Below the pieces are notes generated by a model. It was not told the origin of the DNA, ran no database searches, and saw only the letters and a program-made list of their open reading frames with translations. From Burkholderiales bacterium (GTDB lineage: Bacteria > Pseudomonadota > Gammaproteobacteria > Burkholderiales > SG8-39): a stretch of DNA of 64,000 nucleotides. The translations under genes were made by a program, and so were the position numbers. Of the stretch, positions 46,663 to 56,557 are shown piece by piece. Numbering within the stretch: position 1 is the first letter of the stretch; each line of letters opens with the position of its first letter. The stretch lies in contig JADLAV010000031.1 in the NCBI GenBank assembly GCA_020848075.1, positions 154,840 through 218,839 on the forward strand. The letters are read 5' to 3'.

Positions 46663-46872
46663 ATGGAGCGAAAGCGCGTCAACTCGAGCCGGATCCGGAC
46701 CGTCGGGTACGACCCGAAGACCCGCACCCTCGAGGTCGAGTTCAGCGACGGCCAAGTGATGGCCTACGGCGGCGTGTCGCCCGAAATCCACCGGCAGTTC
46801 ATGGCGGCGCCGTCCCCGACGAGCTTCTTCGAGGACAAGATCGCCGAGGACTTCACGGGACGTCGGGTGTGA
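46663..46872 (+). CDS. KTSC domain-containing small protein
   Basis: MERKRVNSSRIRTVGYDPKTRTLEVEFSDGQVMAYGGVSPEIHRQFMAAPSPTSFFEDKIAEDFTGRRV. Confidence 0.85.
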   Translation: MERKRVNSSRIRTVGYDPKTRTLEVEFSDGQVMAYGGVSPEIHRQFMAAPSPTSFFEDKIAEDFTGRRV

Positions 46873-46972
46873 GCGCGAGCGTGCCGGCATCGCGTGTGCG
46901 GTGCGTCATGCCCGAGCGAGCGGGTTTGGCTAAACTCCGGCGTCCCCGCGCTACCTTCGGACGCTCATCGCC

Positions 46973-48238
46973 ATGACGCCCCTGCTGCGTAACGTCATCG
47001 CCCGCTTCGGATCGCGCACCTCGCTGCCCTTTCGCGTGCAGTTCGCCGATGGATCGACGTGGCAGAACCATCCGGGCACGCCGGCCGCCACGTTCACGTT
47101 CAAGACGCGGGCCGCGCAGCTCGCCACGATCGTCTTCGGCCACATCGGGCTGCTCGACGCCTACTTCGACCGGCAGATCGAGATCGACGGCGATTTCAAT
47201 GCGATCTTCAAGATCGGCGGCGAGAGCGGCTTCGACCAGGGCGTGGACCGGCTCCCGATCCGGGTGCGCAACCAATGGCACGAGCTCCGGTTTTCGAACA
47301 AGACGATCGCGCAGGCCAAGACGAATGCGCGCTTCCACTACGGGCTCGGCGCGGATTTCTACCGGCAGTGGCTCGACGTGCCGCTGATGATGTACACCTG
47401 CGCGTACTGGAAGGAAGGAACGCGCAGCGTCGAGGAGGCGCAGGCGAACAAGATCGAGCACGTCTGCCGAAAGATCCGCCTCGCGGCGGGCGAATCGGTC
47501 ATCGACATCGGGTGCGGCTTCGGCGGCTTCATGTTCCAGGCCGTCGAGCGCTACGGGGTGCACGGCACCGCGCTCAACACCACCACCGAGCAGGTCGAGT
47601 GGCTGCGCGAGGAGGTGGAGCGGCGCGCGCTCGCCGACCGGATCAACGTGCGGGAGGCCGACTTCCGCGAGGTCGACCGCCAGTTCGACAAGGTGGTGTC
47701 GATCGGCGTGCTGGAGCACGCGGGCCGCGACCAATTGCGCGCGGTGGTGAAGGCCCACGCCGACTTTCTGAAGCCCGGCGGGCTCGGCATGCTGCACTTC
47801 ATCGGCCACGTGGGCGTGCGCGACACCGAGTTCTACATCCGCAGGCACGTCTTCCCCGGCGGCTGGATCCCGAGCCTCGCCGAGGCGATCACCGCCATGG
47901 AAGACTGCGGGCTCGAGGTGATCGACATCGAGAACCTGCGGCGCCACTACGCGCTCACGCTCGACGCGTGGGCGGAGCGCTTCGATCGCAACTGGACGGC
48001 GATCCAGGCGCTCGACCCGGGGAAGTTCGACGAGCGCTTCCGCCGCATCTGGCGGGTGTACCTGCGCGGCTGCGCCGAAATGTTCCGCGCGCCGCACGGC
48101 CGCACGCATCTTTTCCAGATCGTCTTCGGCAAGGGCAACATCGACCGCAAGCGCTACCCCATGAGCCGCGCGTTCCTCTACGACGACGCGGCACGGGCGC
48201 GCCGTGCGGAGGACGCGTCGCTCCCTCGCGCGGCCTAG
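46973..48238 (+). CDS. SAM-dependent methyltransferase, cyclopropane-fatty-acid synthase family (TmsB/UfaA1/UfaM-like candidate)
   Basis: NARFHYGLGADFYRQWLDVPLMMYTCAYWKEGTRSVEEAQANKIEHVCRKIRLAAGESVIDIGCGFGGFMFQAVERYGVHGTALNTTTEQVEWL...IGVLEHAGRDQL. Confidence 0.85.
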   Translation: MTPLLRNVIARFGSRTSLPFRVQFADGSTWQNHPGTPAATFTFKTRAAQLATIVFGHIGLLDAYFDRQIEIDGDFNAIFKIGGESGFDQGVDRLPIRVRNQWHELRFSNKTIAQAKTNARFHYGLGADFYRQWLDVPLMMYTCAYWKEGTRSVEEAQANKIEHVCRKIRLAAGESVIDIGCGFGGFMFQAVERYGVHGTALNTTTEQVEWLREEVERRALADRINVREADFREVDRQFDKVVSIGVLEHAGRDQLRAVVKAHADFLKPGGLGMLHFIGHVGVRDTEFYIRRHVFPGGWIPSLAEAITAMEDCGLEVIDIENLRRHYALTLDAWAERFDRNWTAIQALDPGKFDERFRRIWRVYLRGCAEMFRAPHGRTHLFQIVFGKGNIDRKRYPMSRAFLYDDAARARRAEDASLPRAA

Positions 48239-48244
48239 ACGAAA

Positions 48245-49582
48245 GTGATGGAAACGTACGCGGATCGCAAGAACCGGCTCGTCCGCGACCTCGCCGCGAC
48301 CGCGGGCGCGCCGCCGCGTCTGTGCAAGGACACCTCCAACCTGTTCCGCGACCGCGCACCGGGACCGCGGCGGCGCCTGGACGTTCGCGCCTTCAATCAC
48401 GTGCTTGCCGTCGACCGGGAGGCGGGCTGGGTGGATGCGGAGGGAATGACGCCGTATGCGGCGCTCACGGAAGCGACGCTCGCGCACGGCGTCATGGTCT
48501 GCGTCGTCCCGCAGTTGAAGTCGATCACCATCGGCGGCGCGGTCGCGGGCGTGGGCATCGAGTCGTCCTCCTTCCGGCACGGGCTGGTGCACGAGTCGAT
48601 CGAGGAGTTCGAGGTGCTCCTGGGCGACGGTTCGGTGGTGCTCGCCCGGCCGGACAACGAGCACGCGGACCTCTTCTTCGGTTTCCCGAACACCTACGGG
48701 ACGCTCGGCTACGCCCTGCGCGTGCGCGCGAAGACCGTGCCCGTGCGCCCGTTCGTGCGGCTGACCCACGTCCGGCACACCGATCCGCGCGCGTACTTCG
48801 CCGAGCTCGAGCGCGCCTGCGGCACCGATGCGGACTTCGTCGATGGCGTGGTCTTCGGTCCCGCCGAGCAGGTGCTCACCGTGGGCCGATTCGTCGACGA
48901 GGCCCCGTACGCCAGCGACTACACTTACGAGCGGATCTATTACCGCTCGCTCCGGACCCGTACGGAGGACTACCTCGGCGTGCACGACTACATCTGGCGC
49001 TGGGACACCGACTGGTTCTGGTGCTCCAAGAACCTCCATGCCCAGAACCCGATCGTCCGGCGCCTGCTCGGCCGCAAGCGCCTGAACTCGGTCTTCTATA
49101 CGAAGGTGATGCGCTGGAACGCGCGCGTCGGCCTCACCCGCCGCATCGATCGCATGCTCGGCAAGCATCCGGAGTCGGTGATCCAGGACGTCGACATTCC
49201 GATCGAGCGCGCGCCCGAGTTCCTCGAGTTCTTCCTGCGCGAGATCGGGATCCTGCCGGTCTGGATCTGCCCGTTCCGGTCGCCGGATGCCGGGCGGCGC
49301 TGGCCGCTCTTTCCGGCCGATCCGCGCAAGCTCTACGTGAACTTCGGCTTCTGGGACGTGGTCCGCCCCGACGAGCCGCATCCGCCCGGGCACTTCAATC
49401 GCCTGGTCGAGCGCAAGGTGCACGAACTCGCCGGGATCAAGTCGCTCTACTCGGACGCCTACTTCACGCCCGACGAGTTCTGGGCGAGCTACGACCGCGC
49501 CGCCTACGAAGCGTTGAAGGCCCGGTACGACCCCAACCGCGTCTTCAAGGATCTGTACGAGAAAACGGTCTTGAAGCAGTGA
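48245..49582 (+). CDS. FAD-binding oxidoreductase (TmsA/Rv0449c/DHCR24-like candidate)
   Basis: RLCKDTSNLFRDRAPGPRRRLDVRAFNHVLAVDREAGWVDAEGMTPYAALTEATLAHGVMVCVVPQLKSITIGGAVAGVGIESSSFRHGLVHESIEEFEVLLGDGSVVLARPDNEHADLFFGFPNTYGTLGYALRVRAK; 6 bp downstream of the methyltransferase. Confidence 0.85.
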   Translation: MMETYADRKNRLVRDLAATAGAPPRLCKDTSNLFRDRAPGPRRRLDVRAFNHVLAVDREAGWVDAEGMTPYAALTEATLAHGVMVCVVPQLKSITIGGAVAGVGIESSSFRHGLVHESIEEFEVLLGDGSVVLARPDNEHADLFFGFPNTYGTLGYALRVRAKTVPVRPFVRLTHVRHTDPRAYFAELERACGTDADFVDGVVFGPAEQVLTVGRFVDEAPYASDYTYERIYYRSLRTRTEDYLGVHDYIWRWDTDWFWCSKNLHAQNPIVRRLLGRKRLNSVFYTKVMRWNARVGLTRRIDRMLGKHPESVIQDVDIPIERAPEFLEFFLREIGILPVWICPFRSPDAGRRWPLFPADPRKLYVNFGFWDVVRPDEPHPPGHFNRLVERKVHELAGIKSLYSDAYFTPDEFWASYDRAAYEALKARYDPNRVFKDLYEKTVLKQ

Positions 49583-49615
49583 ATCGGGCGGCCGCGTGCG
49601 CCGGCCGCGGCGGCG

Positions 49616-50548
49616 TCAGAGCCCGCCAAGCACCCGCAGATGCTGCGCGACCGAGCGGCCGAGCGCGCTCAGGGCGTAGCCGCCCTCCAGCATCGAGACG
49701 ATGCGGCCGCGGGCGAACCGCTCGGCGACGCGCTTCACCTGCTCCGTCACCCAGGCATAGTCGGCATCCACCAGCCGCAGCATCGCCATGTCGTCCTCGA
49801 CGTGCGCGTCGAAGCCCGCCGAGACGAACACCATCTGCGGGGCGAATGCCGCGAGCGCCGGCATCCACGCCTCCGCCACCGCCTTGCGGAACCCTTCGCT
49901 GCCGGTACCGGCGGGCAGCGGCACGTTCACCATGTTCGGCGCGGGATCCTCGGTGCCGCTGTACGGATAGAAGGGATGCTGGAAGGTGTTCACCATCAGC
50001 ACGCGCGGGTCGTCGGCGAAGATCGCCTCGGTGCCGTTGCCGTGGTGCACGTCGAAGTCGACGATCGCGACGCGCTCCAGCCCGTGATGCTCGATGGCGT
50101 GCTTCGCCGCGACCGCGATGTTGTTGAAGATGCAGAAGCCCATCGCGCGCGTGCGGGTCGCATGGTGCCCCGGCGGCCGGACGCTGCAGAACGCGTTCGC
50201 GTGCTTGCCGCCGAGGACGAGATCGGTCGCGAGCACGCCCGCGCCCGCCGCGCGCAGCGCCGCATCGAGCGTTCCCGGGCTCATCGCGGTGTCCGGATCG
50301 AGATGGACGATGCCGTGCGACGGCGCCGCCGACTGGATCGCCTCGACGTAGGGCCGCGGATGCACGCGGAGGAGCTGCTCATCGGATGCGCGCGGCGCAT
50401 CGTAGGGCGCCAGGAAATCCGCGATCCGGCCGGCGATCAGCGCGTCGTCGATCGCGGCGAGGCGCTCGGGACACTCCGGATGCTGTGCCCCCATGTCGTG
50501 CCGGGAACAATCGGCGTGGGAGATGAACGCCGTCGCGGCCGTTGCCAT
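49616..50548 (-). CDS. Histone deacetylase family protein (acetylpolyamine amidohydrolase-like)
   Basis: FISHADCSRHDMGAQHPECPERLAAID...VRPPGHHATRTRAMGFCIFNNIAVAAKHAIEHHGLERVAIVDFDVHHGNGTEAIF...SAGFDAH. Confidence 0.92.
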   Translation of the reverse strand: MATAATAFISHADCSRHDMGAQHPECPERLAAIDDALIAGRIADFLAPYDAPRASDEQLLRVHPRPYVEAIQSAAPSHGIVHLDPDTAMSPGTLDAALRAAGAGVLATDLVLGGKHANAFCSVRPPGHHATRTRAMGFCIFNNIAVAAKHAIEHHGLERVAIVDFDVHHGNGTEAIFADDPRVLMVNTFQHPFYPYSGTEDPAPNMVNVPLPAGTGSEGFRKAVAEAWMPALAAFAPQMVFVSAGFDAHVEDDMAMLRLVDADYAWVTEQVKRVAERFARGRIVSMLEGGYALSALGRSVAQHLRVLGGL

Positions 50549-50628
50549 ATATTCCTCATTCGCTCCGCAATGCGCGCTGCAATGATAGCGCAAGAGCGCG
50601 TAAACTACCGTTTTTCGGCGCTTTTCCC

Positions 50629-51630
50629 GTGATTCTCCAGCCGGTCCCGCAGTTCGATTCCAAGTCGGTCCCGCCGTCCTCCCCCAGTGGTCATGCCGGC
50701 GCGACGCCGATCGCCTCCGCGGCACTCCGGCGCGTCGTCGAGCAGACCTCCAAGGTGATCCTCGGCAAGGAGCGCCAGATCCGCCTCGCGCTCGCCTGCC
50801 TGCTCTCGCGCGGGCATCTGCTGATCGAGGATCTGCCCGGCGTGGGCAAGACCACGCTCGCACACGTTCTCGCGCGCTCGCTCGGGCTCGGCTTTCACCG
50901 CATCCAGTTCACGAGCGACATGCTGCCCGCCGACATCATCGGAGTGTCGATCTACGACCGCGAGTCGGCGAGCTTCAAGTTCCATCCCGGCCCGATCTTC
51001 TCGCAGCTCGTCCTCGCCGACGAGGTGAACCGCGCCACGCCGAAGACGCAGAGCGCGCTGCTCGAGGCCATGGAGGAGCATCAGGTCACCGCGGAGGGCG
51101 AGTCGCGGCGGCTGCCCGAGCCGTTCTTCGTGATCGCCACCCAGAACCCGTCGCACCAAGTCGGGACGTTCCCGCTGCCCGAGTCGCAGCTCGACCGCTT
51201 CCAGATGCGCCTCGAGCTCGGCTATCCGGACCGCGCCGCCGAGCGCGCGCTTCTCCAGGGCGTCGATCGGCGCGACCTGATCGCCAGCCTGGAGCCCTGC
51301 GTCACGCCGGCGGAGCTGCTCGCCTTGCAGGGCGCAGTCCGCCAGGTGCACGTGTCACCCGCGCTCGTCGACTACGTGCAGGCGCTCGTGGAGTACACGC
51401 GCCGCTCGCCCGATTTCGTGAACGGCCTCTCGCCGCGCGCGGCGCTCGCGCTCGTCGCCTGTTCGCGCGCCTGGGCGACTGTGGAAGGCCGCGATCGCGT
51501 CATCCCGGAAGACGTGCAGGCCGTGCTGCCCGGCGTCGCGGGCCACCGCCTGCATCCCGTCGTGAACGGCGTGCGGCGCACGAGCTCGGACATCGCGGTG
51601 GGACTCGTCGAGGCGGTGCCGATTCCGTGA
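50629..51630 (+). CDS. MoxR-family AAA+ ATPase (start uncertain)
   Basis: ILGKERQIRLALACLLSRGHLLIEDLPGVGKTTLAHVLARSLGLGFHRIQFTSDMLPADIIGVSIYD...RATPKTQSALLEAMEEHQVTAEGESRRLPEPFFVIATQNP. Confidence 0.93.
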   Translation: MILQPVPQFDSKSVPPSSPSGHAGATPIASAALRRVVEQTSKVILGKERQIRLALACLLSRGHLLIEDLPGVGKTTLAHVLARSLGLGFHRIQFTSDMLPADIIGVSIYDRESASFKFHPGPIFSQLVLADEVNRATPKTQSALLEAMEEHQVTAEGESRRLPEPFFVIATQNPSHQVGTFPLPESQLDRFQMRLELGYPDRAAERALLQGVDRRDLIASLEPCVTPAELLALQGAVRQVHVSPALVDYVQALVEYTRRSPDFVNGLSPRAALALVACSRAWATVEGRDRVIPEDVQAVLPGVAGHRLHPVVNGVRRTSSDIAVGLVEAVPIP

Positions 51631-51654
51631 GGCGTGAGGCGTGAGGAGCGAGGA
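51627..51654 (+). repeat. GTGAGGC-type heptamer array at moxR/DUF58 junction
   Basis: GTGAGGC GTGAGGC GTGAGGA GCGAGGA; the first unit overlaps the moxR stop codon. Confidence 0.9.
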
Positions 51655-52681
51655 GGTCGTCCGCGGCCCCGCCGGCCGCCTCCACACGCCGCGGCGGCTC
51701 GCGACGCCGGCCTCCGCCCGCATGCGCGCGCTGCTCGCGCGCTCGCAGCTCTATCGGATCTTCTTCGGCGTGCGCGAGCCCGAGACGGGCACGATTTTCC
51801 TTTCGCAGCGCCGGGTGTACATCCTTCCCACCCGCCACGGCGTCGTGTTCGGCCTCGCGCTCGTGCTGATGCTGATCGGCTCGATCAACTACCAGCTCTC
51901 GCTCGGCTACGTGCTCACCTTTCTGCTGGCGGGCATGGGCCTCGTCTCCATGCTGCACACGTATCGCAACCTCGCGCATCTCTACGTGAGCGCCGCGCGC
52001 GCCGAGCCGGTGTTCGCGGGCGACCTGGCGCGGTTCCAGCTGTACCTCGAGAACCCCAACCGCTTCGACCGGACCGCGCTCTGGCTGCATGCCGGCGACG
52101 GCGCCGGATCGACGGATGTCGCGGGACGAAGCGGCGCGACGGTCCAGCTGCCGGTCCCAGCGACGCGTCGCGGCTACCTGCAGCTGCCGCGGGTGACGAT
52201 CGAGACCCGTTACCCGCTCGCGCTCTTTCGCGCCTGGAGCTACGTCCACCCGGACGCGCGCGCGCTCGTCTATCCGCGGCCCGCCGATGCGCCGCTCCCG
52301 CCGGCGCGGAGCATCCCGGACACCGGCGCCGCCGTGAGCGCCGGCATCGGCGCCGACGACTTCGCCGGATTGCGCCCGTATCAGCCCACCGATTCGCCGC
52401 GGCACATCGCGTGGAAGTCGGTCGCGCACGGCAACGACATGCTCACCAAAGTCTTCGCGGGGCGCGGCGCCGAGGAGCTGTGGCTCGATCTGGCGATGCT
52501 CCCGGCAGCGCTCGATCTGGAGCAGAAGCTCTCGTGCCTCGCGGGCTGGGTGCTGCACGCCGAGCGCGAGGGCTATGCGTACGGCCTGCGGTTGCCGGGC
52601 ACCGCGCGCGCGCCGGGGCACGGCCCGGCGCACCGCGACGAATGCCTGAAGGCGCTGGCGCTGCACGAACGCGCGCCGTGA
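51641..52681 (+). CDS. DUF58 domain protein (start uncertain)
   Basis: ADDFAGLRPYQPTDSPRHIAWKSVAHGNDMLTKVFAG; two N-terminal TM segments; moxR-DUF58-tgpA order. Confidence 0.9.
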   Translation: MRSEEVVRGPAGRLHTPRRLATPASARMRALLARSQLYRIFFGVREPETGTIFLSQRRVYILPTRHGVVFGLALVLMLIGSINYQLSLGYVLTFLLAGMGLVSMLHTYRNLAHLYVSAARAEPVFAGDLARFQLYLENPNRFDRTALWLHAGDGAGSTDVAGRSGATVQLPVPATRRGYLQLPRVTIETRYPLALFRAWSYVHPDARALVYPRPADAPLPPARSIPDTGAAVSAGIGADDFAGLRPYQPTDSPRHIAWKSVAHGNDMLTKVFAGRGAEELWLDLAMLPAALDLEQKLSCLAGWVLHAEREGYAYGLRLPGTARAPGHGPAHRDECLKALALHERAP

Positions 52682-54612
52682 ACCCGGCTCCAACGCTCGC
52701 CAACCTCCTCGTCCTCGGCGTCGGCATCCTGCTTGCGGCCGCACCGCACGTCGCGCGCCTGCCCTGGTGGGTGAGCGCGCTCGCGCTGGGCGCTCTCGGC
52801 TGGCGCGCGTGGGCGGCCTGGCGCAACGAGCGCATGCCGCGGCGCTGGCTCCTCTACGCGCTCGTGGTCTTCGGCATCGGCGCCGTCTTCCTGAGCTACC
52901 GCACGCTCTTCGGGCGCGATGCCGGGATCACCATGCTGGTTCTCTTTCTCGCCCTCAAGCTGCTCGAAACCCGCACGCAGCGCGACGTCATCATCGTCAC
53001 GTTCCTCTGCTACTTCCTGTCGCTCACGAACTTCTTCTACAGCCAGACCATTCCGACCGGCATTCTGATGGCGGCGACGGTGCTGGTGCTGACCGCGGCG
53101 CTGGTCGGCTTCAGCGGGCCGACGCGCCCGGTTGCGCGCAATTTCCGTACCGCGGGCATGCTCCTCGCGCAGGGCATCCCGGTGATGCTGATCCTGTTCC
53201 TGTTCTTCCCGCGCGTGCCCGGGCCGCTCTGGGGCATGCCGTCCGACGCGTACTCGGGGATGACCGGTCTCTCGGAGTCGATGAGCCCGGGCGACATCAG
53301 CGCGCTCTCGCAATCGGACGCGATCGCCTTTCGCGTGAAGTTCGATGGCGCGCCGCCGCCGAAGAAGGCGCTTTACTGGCGCGGGCCGGTCTTCTGGGAA
53401 TTCGACGGTCGCAGCTGGCGCCCGGGCAGCGTGCCGAACCCGGGCGATCCGCAGTTCGACCCCTTGAGCCCGCCGGTCACTTATTCGGTCACGGTCGAGC
53501 CGCACAACCGGCCGTGGCTCTTCGCCCTCGATCTGCCCGGACGGGTTCCGCCTGGCGCGCAGCTCACCGCCGATTTCCAGCTGCACGCGCGGCGGCCGGT
53601 GCGCACGCGGCTGCGGTACGACATGAGCTCGTTCCTCGAGTATCGCACCGCCGGCGGCTCTGCCGAAGCGCTCGCCGCGGCCCGCGCGCTGCCGAGCGGA
53701 TTCAACCCCAAGGCGCTCGCCCTCGCCGGGCAGTGGGCGCGCGGCGCGGGTAGCGACGAGGAGATCGTGCTGCGCGCGGTCGACTTCTTCCGGCGCGCCG
53801 GGTTCGGCTACACGCTCAGCCCGCCGCCGCTCGGCCACGATTCGGTCGACGACTTCATCTTCGGCACCAAGCGCGGCTTCTGCGAGCACTTTTCCTCCGC
53901 GTTCGCCTACTTGATGCGCGCCGCGGGGATCCCCGCGCGCGTGGTGACCGGCTATCAGGGTGGCGAGATCAATCCGGTCGATGGCTACATCACCGTGCGC
54001 CAGGCCGACGCGCATGCCTGGGTCGAGGTCTGGCTCGCAGGGCGCGGCTGGACGCGCGTCGATCCGACCGCGGCGGCCGTGCCGTTGCGGATCGAGTCCG
54101 GGCTCGCGGCGGCCGTGCCGCGCGGCGAGCCGCTGCCGTTCCTCACCCGCCCCGAGCTCACCTGGCTGCGGACGCTGCGCTTCAACTGGGAAGCCCTCGC
54201 CAACTACTGGAACCAGTGGGTGCTCGGATACAATCCGGAGCGCCAGCGCGGGCTTTTCAACCGCCTCGGCATGCCCGACACGACCTGGCAGACGATGGCG
54301 CAGATGCTGTTCTGGGCGGTGGGCGCGGTGACCGTGGCGTTTGCGCTGTGGCTCCTGCGCAAGGCGCGGCCGCGCGATGCGGCGCACGCAATCTGGCTGA
54401 CCTTCTGCGCCAAGCTCGCGCGCCGCGGCACCGCCCGCGGCGCGGCCGAAGGCCCGCGGAACTTCGCCGACCGCGCGGCGCTCGCGCACCCGCGCGCCGC
54501 CGCCCGGATCCGGGCGATCGCGTCGCTGTACATCGATCTGCGCTACGGCCCCGAGCGCGACCACGGCGGCGTAGCGCGCCTGCGGGCGCTGGTGCGGGGG
54601 TTCCGCGCTTGA
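52678..54612 (+). CDS. TgpA-like transglutaminase-domain membrane protein
   Basis: Multi-TM N-terminus (DUF3488-like) then GFGYTLSPPPLGHDSVDDFIFGTKRGFCEHFSSAFAYLMRAAGIPARVVTGYQGGEINPVDGYITVRQADAHAWVEVWLAGRGWTRVDPTAA. Confidence 0.93.
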   Translation: MNPAPTLANLLVLGVGILLAAAPHVARLPWWVSALALGALGWRAWAAWRNERMPRRWLLYALVVFGIGAVFLSYRTLFGRDAGITMLVLFLALKLLETRTQRDVIIVTFLCYFLSLTNFFYSQTIPTGILMAATVLVLTAALVGFSGPTRPVARNFRTAGMLLAQGIPVMLILFLFFPRVPGPLWGMPSDAYSGMTGLSESMSPGDISALSQSDAIAFRVKFDGAPPPKKALYWRGPVFWEFDGRSWRPGSVPNPGDPQFDPLSPPVTYSVTVEPHNRPWLFALDLPGRVPPGAQLTADFQLHARRPVRTRLRYDMSSFLEYRTAGGSAEALAAARALPSGFNPKALALAGQWARGAGSDEEIVLRAVDFFRRAGFGYTLSPPPLGHDSVDDFIFGTKRGFCEHFSSAFAYLMRAAGIPARVVTGYQGGEINPVDGYITVRQADAHAWVEVWLAGRGWTRVDPTAAAVPLRIESGLAAAVPRGEPLPFLTRPELTWLRTLRFNWEALANYWNQWVLGYNPERQRGLFNRLGMPDTTWQTMAQMLFWAVGAVTVAFALWLLRKARPRDAAHAIWLTFCAKLARRGTARGAAEGPRNFADRAALAHPRAAARIRAIASLYIDLRYGPERDHGGVARLRALVRGFRA

Positions 54613-55598
54613 ACCCGGGCGCACGCGCCGCGCTCGCCGGGATCCTGCTCGGTGTCGCGTGGGGCGCAGCAGCCTCGCCCCCGGCATTCAGCGACCGCGC
54701 CGAGGTCCAGGCCTTCATCATGGAGATGGTCAACCGGCACGGTTTCGCGCGGAAGGAGCTCGACGCGCTCTTCCGGCGCGCGCGCCTCGATCCCGACGTC
54801 ATCCGCCTGATGACGCTCCCGCCGCCGAAGGTGCGCTCGTGGCAGGCGTACCGGACGATCTTCGTCGGCGAGCGCCGCGTCGCGGCCGGCGTCCGGTTCT
54901 GGGCGGAGAACGCGGCGGCGCTCGAGCGCGCCGAAGCGCGCTTCGGCGTTCCCGCCGAGATCATCGTCGGCATCATCGGCGTGGAGACCGAATTCGGTCG
55001 CAACACCGGAACGTTCCGCGTCGCCGACGCGCTCGCCACGCTCGCATTCGACTACCCGCGGCGCGCCGATTTCTTCCGCTCGCAACTCGAGGAGTTTCTG
55101 CTCTTCGCCCGCGAGGGCGGCGTCAACGTCCTCGGCGTCCAGGGCTCCTACGCCGGCGCGATGGGCATTCCCCAGTTTATGCCGGGGAGCTACCGGCGAT
55201 ACGCAGTGGACTTCGACGGCGACGGCCGCCGCGACATTCTCGGCAGCGCTGCCGATGCGATCGGCAGCGTCGGCAACTTCCTCGCGGAGCACGGCTGGGC
55301 GCGCGAGGCGCGGATCGCATTCCCGGCGAGCGTCGAGGGCGATGCGTTTCGCGCCTTCTCCCAGGACGGGCTCGAGCCGCGCCACCCTGCCGCCGCCTTG
55401 CGCCGCGCCGGCGTCGCGTTCGACGAATCGGTGCCGGACGACGCGCGCTGCGTCCTCGTGGAGCTGGCCTCGCCGGACGCGCCGCCCGAATACCGGATCG
55501 GCCTGCAGAACTTCTTCGTGCTGACCCGCTACAACCGCTCGAGCTTCTATGCATCGGCCGTGACCGATCTCGCCGATGCGGTGCGCGCGGCGCGCTAG
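54609..55598 (+). CDS. mltB: Lytic murein transglycosylase B
   Basis: [104 protein letters not shown] start inferred. Confidence 0.94.
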   Translation: MNPGARAALAGILLGVAWGAAASPPAFSDRAEVQAFIMEMVNRHGFARKELDALFRRARLDPDVIRLMTLPPPKVRSWQAYRTIFVGERRVAAGVRFWAENAAALERAEARFGVPAEIIVGIIGVETEFGRNTGTFRVADALATLAFDYPRRADFFRSQLEEFLLFAREGGVNVLGVQGSYAGAMGIPQFMPGSYRRYAVDFDGDGRRDILGSAADAIGSVGNFLAEHGWAREARIAFPASVEGDAFRAFSQDGLEPRHPAAALRRAGVAFDESVPDDARCVLVELASPDAPPEYRIGLQNFFVLTRYNRSSFYASAVTDLADAVRAAR

Positions 55599-56557
55599 AG
55601 CAGCTCGTCCTTCGACAGACCCCGCCGCCGCAGGATCTTGCGCAGCTGCGCGAGCGCCTCGAGCTGGATCTGCCGGACCCGCTCGCGCGTGACCCCGAGC
55701 GCGGCGGCGAGCTGCTCGAGCGTCACGACCTCCTGCCCGCTCAAGCCGAACCGGCGCTCGATCACCGAGCGCTGCTTGTCATTCAGCTGGCCGAGCCATT
55801 CGCAGACCAGATCCTCGATCTCGCTCGTCGCGAGGCGCGCTTCCGGCGCGACCGTCGCCTCGTCGGCGATGGACTCGCCGATCGACAGCATCGGGTCGAT
55901 GTCGAGCGGCGCGTCGAGCGACGCGAGGTGCTCGTTGTGCCCGAGCACGCGGCGCACCTCGTCCGCCGACTTGCCGGTGAGATCCGCGATGTCCTCGACG
56001 CGCGGCTCGCGGTCGCCGTGCGCCTCGAGGTGCCGCCGCGCGCGCAGCACGACGTTGATCTCCTTGATGACGTGCACCGGCAGGCGGATCGTGCGCGACT
56101 GGTTCATGATCGCGCGCTCCACGTTCTGGCGGATCCACCAGGTCGCGTAGGTCGAGAAGCGGAAACCGCGCTCCGGGTCGAACTTCTCCAGCGCGTGCAT
56201 GAGACCGAGATTGCCCTCCTCGACGAGGTCGAGCAGCGGCACGCCTCGATTCAGGTACTGCTTGGCGATGTTCACCACGAGCCTCAGGTTGTGCTCGATC
56301 ATCTTCTGCCGCGCCGCGAAGTCGCCGCTCGCCGCGCGCCGGGCGAAGCCCTGCTCCTCCGCCGGCGTGAGCAGCGGCTTCAGGCCGATGTCGTGCAGGT
56401 AGATCTGGGTGACGTCGGAGAGGAAGTCGCCGGCGGCGCCGGCCGGTTCGGCCGCGCGGTCCGGTGCCGCCTCCTGGGGTGGTTCGCGCTCGTCCCCCGC
56501 CCCGCGGTCTTCGTCGTCGTCGATCGGACCGTCGGGCGGAACCGCAGGCGCGCTCAT
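55595..56557 (-). CDS. rpoS: RNA polymerase sigma factor RpoS
   Basis: [119 protein letters not shown]; adjacent nlpD-pcm-surE. Confidence 0.96.
   Translation of the reverse strand: MSAPAVPPDGPIDDDEDRGAGDEREPPQEAAPDRAAEPAGAAGDFLSDVTQIYLHDIGLKPLLTPAEEQGFARRAASGDFAARQKMIEHNLRLVVNIAKQYLNRGVPLLDLVEEGNLGLMHALEKFDPERGFRFSTYATWWIRQNVERAIMNQSRTIRLPVHVIKEINVVLRARRHLEAHGDREPRVEDIADLTGKSADEVRRVLGHNEHLASLDAPLDIDPMLSIGESIADEATVAPEARLATSEIEDLVCEWLGQLNDKQRSVIERRFGLSGQEVVTLEQLAAALGVTRERVRQIQLEALAQLRKILRRRGLSKDELL

Noticed and set aside
46853-49423. 856-aa minus-strand ORF opposite the methyltransferase/FAD pair
   Set aside because: Antisense shadow ORF rich in Arg/Ala/Val/His with no recognisable motif.
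47059-50127. 1022-aa ORF in an alternate frame over the methyltransferase and FAD genes
   Set aside because: Alternate-frame artefact; the two overlapped proteins have clear family signatures.
49616-50548. HDAC-family protein as part of the fatty-acid operon
   Set aside because: It is convergent (opposite strand) to the methyltransferase/FAD pair, so not co-transcribed; likely an independent acetylpolyamine amidohydrolase-type gene.
50629-55598. moxR-DUF58-tgpA-mltB as a novel system
   Set aside because: moxR-DUF58-transglutaminase is a widespread known gene order; nothing here sets it apart.
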